This document shows, piece after piece, positions 19,771 to 21,472 of a DNA stretch of 21,472 bases. The DNA is from Candidatus Limnocylindrales bacterium (GTDB taxonomy: Bacteria > Chloroflexota > Limnocylindria > Limnocylindrales > CSP1-4). A model generated the notes under the pieces. The model searched no databases. It was not told the origin of the DNA and worked only from the letters and a program-made list of their open reading frames with translations. The position numbers were made by a program, and so were the translations under genes. The stretch is taken from positions 1 through 21,472 of the forward strand of contig JAUSJS010000299.1 of NCBI GenBank assembly GCA_030647575.1. The letters are read 5' to 3'. Every line of letters begins with the position of its first letter. The first letter of the stretch is position 1.

Positions 19771-21467
19771 CGGATCTCCTTTGGATGGGCCGCGAGGGCT
19801 CGGGCGGTCGTGGTGGCGAGGACGGTTGCCCCCGGCGTGGCCGACACGGCCATCACCGAGAAGCCAGCGGCGCGGGCTTCCGCTGCGGTCTCGGGACCGA
19901 TGCAGACCGACGGGATGGAGGCGACGTCGAGTGTCTCCGCCCGGGCGAGGGCGACGAGACCGCGGACGGCCGAGCCGCTCGTGAAGACGACAGCGTTGAT
20001 CGGTCCGTCGGCCATGGCGCGGCGGAGCAGCGCCCGCGAGTCCCCCGGCGCCTCGCGCGTCCGGTAGGCGACGACATCGTCGACCTCGGCGCCCCGGGCC
20101 CGCAGCGCGACCGCGAGCTCCCCGTCGGCAAGATCGCCGCGGACGAGAAGCACGCGATCACCGTGGGCGACCGGCAGCTCGACGGCGATCGCGATGCTGC
20201 TGGCCTGCTTGGGCTGGAGATCGACCTCGATGCCCTCGTGCTCGAGGACAGCCCTGGTGGCCCGGCCGATCGCCGCCCAGCGCGGCATCTCGAGGGCCGT
20301 CAAGACGCGCTCCGCGGCCCTGAGGATCGCCCGCGCGCCATTCGCGCTCGTGATGACCACCCAGGCGTAGGAGTGGAGGAGTCGCGCCGCGGCGTCGAGG
20401 TCACCGCCGGGTAGTTCGAACTCGACCGCGATCGTGGGAACCGGGACGGGATCGAGCCTCGCGTCGCGCAGCGCCGACACAAGCTCACCCGCCTGCTCAG
20501 CCGCCCGCGTGACCAGGACCCGAGGAGCCGCCGACCGCGACGTCTCCGGTTTGACGCGGGCGACCGTCGTTCGAGCTCGGGCGTGGGAGCCGAGCGTCGC
20601 GGCGAGCTCGCGGGCGAGGTCCTCGCCAGCCCCGACAGGACCACGGCGCCGGGCGAGAGCGGTGCCGGAACCATCCGGGTTCGCGTAGCCGCCGAGGATG
20701 TCCAGCTCGTCGCCCTCCACGGTAGCCAGAGCGCCGATCGGGGCTCGGCAGCCTCCACCGGACGCGCTGAGGAACGCGCGTTCGGCTTCGACCGCCAGGC
20801 GCGTGCGTCGATCGTCGATCGCCGCAGCCAGTGCGAGCATTCGCGTATCGTCGCGCCGGACCTGCACGGCGATGGCACCCTGGCCGGGCGCGGGCGGCAC
20901 GATCTCGGGCGCGAGGCGCTCGGCGATCCGGCCACCGAGGCCCAGTCGATCGAGTCCCGCACAGGCGAGGACGAGCGCGTCGGTCTCGCCCGCGTCGAGG
21001 CGGCGTAGCCGGGTATCGACGTTGCCGTGGAGCGGATGGACGACGAGGTCCGGCCGCCGGGCGAGCAGAAAGCCGGTCCGCCGCGGGCTGTCGGTCCCGA
21101 CACGAGAGCCCGGCAACAGGTCGTCGAGCCGTCGCTCCGCCGCGTCGGCCCGGACGACGAGGGCATCGCGAGGATCGGCCCGCTGCAGGTAGGCGCCGAT
21201 CTGGAGCCGCTGATCCTCGTCGGTCGGGACGTCCTTGGCGCTGTGGATCGCGAGGTCGACGCGTCCGCCGAGCAGGGCTCGCTCGATCGCGGCGACGTAG
21301 GCGCCCTCGCCCCACGCCGTGTCCGGGGCACGGCGGTCACCTTCCGTCTCGACGATCACGACGCGGGTCGGTCGGCCCTTCCGCTCGAATGCCTGCGCGA
21401 CCAGCTTGGCCTGGGCGAGCGCCAGCGGGCTACCCCGCGACCCGATCGCAATCTCCTGGCCGGTCAC
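19767..21467 (-). CDS. hemC-hemD: Fused porphobilinogen deaminase-uroporphyrinogen III synthase (HemC-HemD)
   Basis: This bifunctional 566-residue protein makes hydroxymethylbilane and then cyclises it to uroporphyrinogen III. Residues 1-300 are HemC: IAIGSRGSPLALAQAKLV (6-23), AIHSAKDVPTDED (73-85) with catalytic Asp79, and LSASGGGCRAPIGALA with Cys240, the attachment site of the dipyrromethane cofactor. Residues about 314-566 are HemD: PRVLVTRAAEQAGELV, VVITSANGARAI, VVAYRTREA and FTSGSAVRGLV followed by CIGPETAAEARAAG. The linker is short and Arg/Ser-rich. GTG 21467 is the start, overlapping a TGA at 21464-21466 that probably ends the preceding gene. Separate HemC and HemD are more common, but fusions occur in several lineages and could channel the unstable linear tetrapyrrole. 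Confidence 0.95.
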   Translation of the reverse strand: MTGQEIAIGSRGSPLALAQAKLVAQAFERKGRPTRVVIVETEGDRRAPDTAWGEGAYVAAIERALLGGRVDLAIHSAKDVPTDEDQRLQIGAYLQRADPRDALVVRADAAERRLDDLLPGSRVGTDSPRRTGFLLARRPDLVVHPLHGNVDTRLRRLDAGETDALVLACAGLDRLGLGGRIAERLAPEIVPPAPGQGAIAVQVRRDDTRMLALAAAIDDRRTRLAVEAERAFLSASGGGCRAPIGALATVEGDELDILGGYANPDGSGTALARRRGPVGAGEDLARELAATLGSHARARTTVARVKPETSRSAAPRVLVTRAAEQAGELVSALRDARLDPVPVPTIAVEFELPGGDLDAAARLLHSYAWVVITSANGARAILRAAERVLTALEMPRWAAIGRATRAVLEHEGIEVDLQPKQASSIAIAVELPVAHGDRVLLVRGDLADGELAVALRARGAEVDDVVAYRTREAPGDSRALLRRAMADGPINAVVFTSGSAVRGLVALARAETLDVASIPSVCIGPETAAEARAAGFSVMAVSATPGATVLATTTARALAAHPKEIR

Positions 21468-21472
21468 AGGGC

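Noticed and set aside
18703..20067. A 454-residue plus-strand frame opposite hemB and the end of hemC-hemD.
   Set aside because: hemB and hemC-hemD carry all catalytic residues on the other strand; the plus frame is low-complexity GC-rich noise.
1..21472. CRISPR arrays, tRNA or rRNA genes, phage genes.
   Set aside because: No regularly spaced repeats, cloverleaf-like segments, rRNA sequence or phage structural genes were found by reading.

Overview
The window is a GC-rich bacterial chromosome segment. Genes are densely packed, 4-nt ATGA/GTGA stop-start overlaps are common, and GTG starts are frequent. The heme genes encode a coproporphyrin-dependent pathway (HemY/CgoX, HemH/CpfC, HemQ/ChdC). 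Together with a fused HemC-HemD, a truncated-haemoglobin pair, DUF427 and an ArsR-AHSA1 pair, this suggests a high-GC terrabacterial lineage, most likely Chloroflexota (Limnocylindria-like) and less likely Actinomycetota. That assignment is inference; no rRNA or other marker is present.

Layout. 1-183: 3' end of an unrecognised + strand gene. 298-699 (-): universal stress protein. 940-2073 (-): a three-gene unit with a DUF6855-like protein, an ArsR repressor, and an AHSA1/SRPBCC protein that has apparently lost its middle. 2241-3083 (+): tandem DUF427 protein, followed by a hairpin. 3298-4500 (-): CPA2-type cation:proton antiporter. 4545-4989: no recognised gene. 4990-6311: complete IS3-family element with 28-bp inverted repeats and an intact DD(35)E transposase. 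6329-8149 (-): a Crp/Fnr regulator, then a degenerate haemoglobin copy lacking the haem-ligating His, then an intact truncated haemoglobin, with a GTGA-N6-TCAC site between regulator and globins. 8139-11005 (-): small 7-Cys protein, exported protein, GTP cyclohydrolase I (folE), RibD-C-type reductase, and the N-terminal stub of an FAD-dependent ferredoxin reductase. Divergent to these at 11098-11813 (+) is a SufR-like winged-helix regulator broken by a frameshift. The divergent intergenic region has a TTGACA-17-TATTTT promoter with a dyad between its boxes.

12105-21467 (-): one apparent heme operon in the order hemC-hemD fusion, hemB, hemQ, hemL, hemE, hemH, radical SAM/SPASM protein, hemY. 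The first five junctions are 4-nt overlaps. The genes cover glutamate-1-semialdehyde to heme b. The first enzyme, HemA, is absent and probably lies just past the right edge, where the hemC GTG again overlaps a TGA.

The most interesting points are these. A radical SAM/SPASM protein with a His-Pro-Gly N-terminal tract sits inside an operon that already has the peroxide-dependent decarboxylase HemQ, so it may be a second, oxygen-independent way to finish heme. A Crp/Fnr regulator is linked to a globin pair. A SufR-like regulator faces a dyad-controlled promoter. Several genes are eroding (globin copy, FAD reductase, AHSA1 protein, SufR-like regulator).
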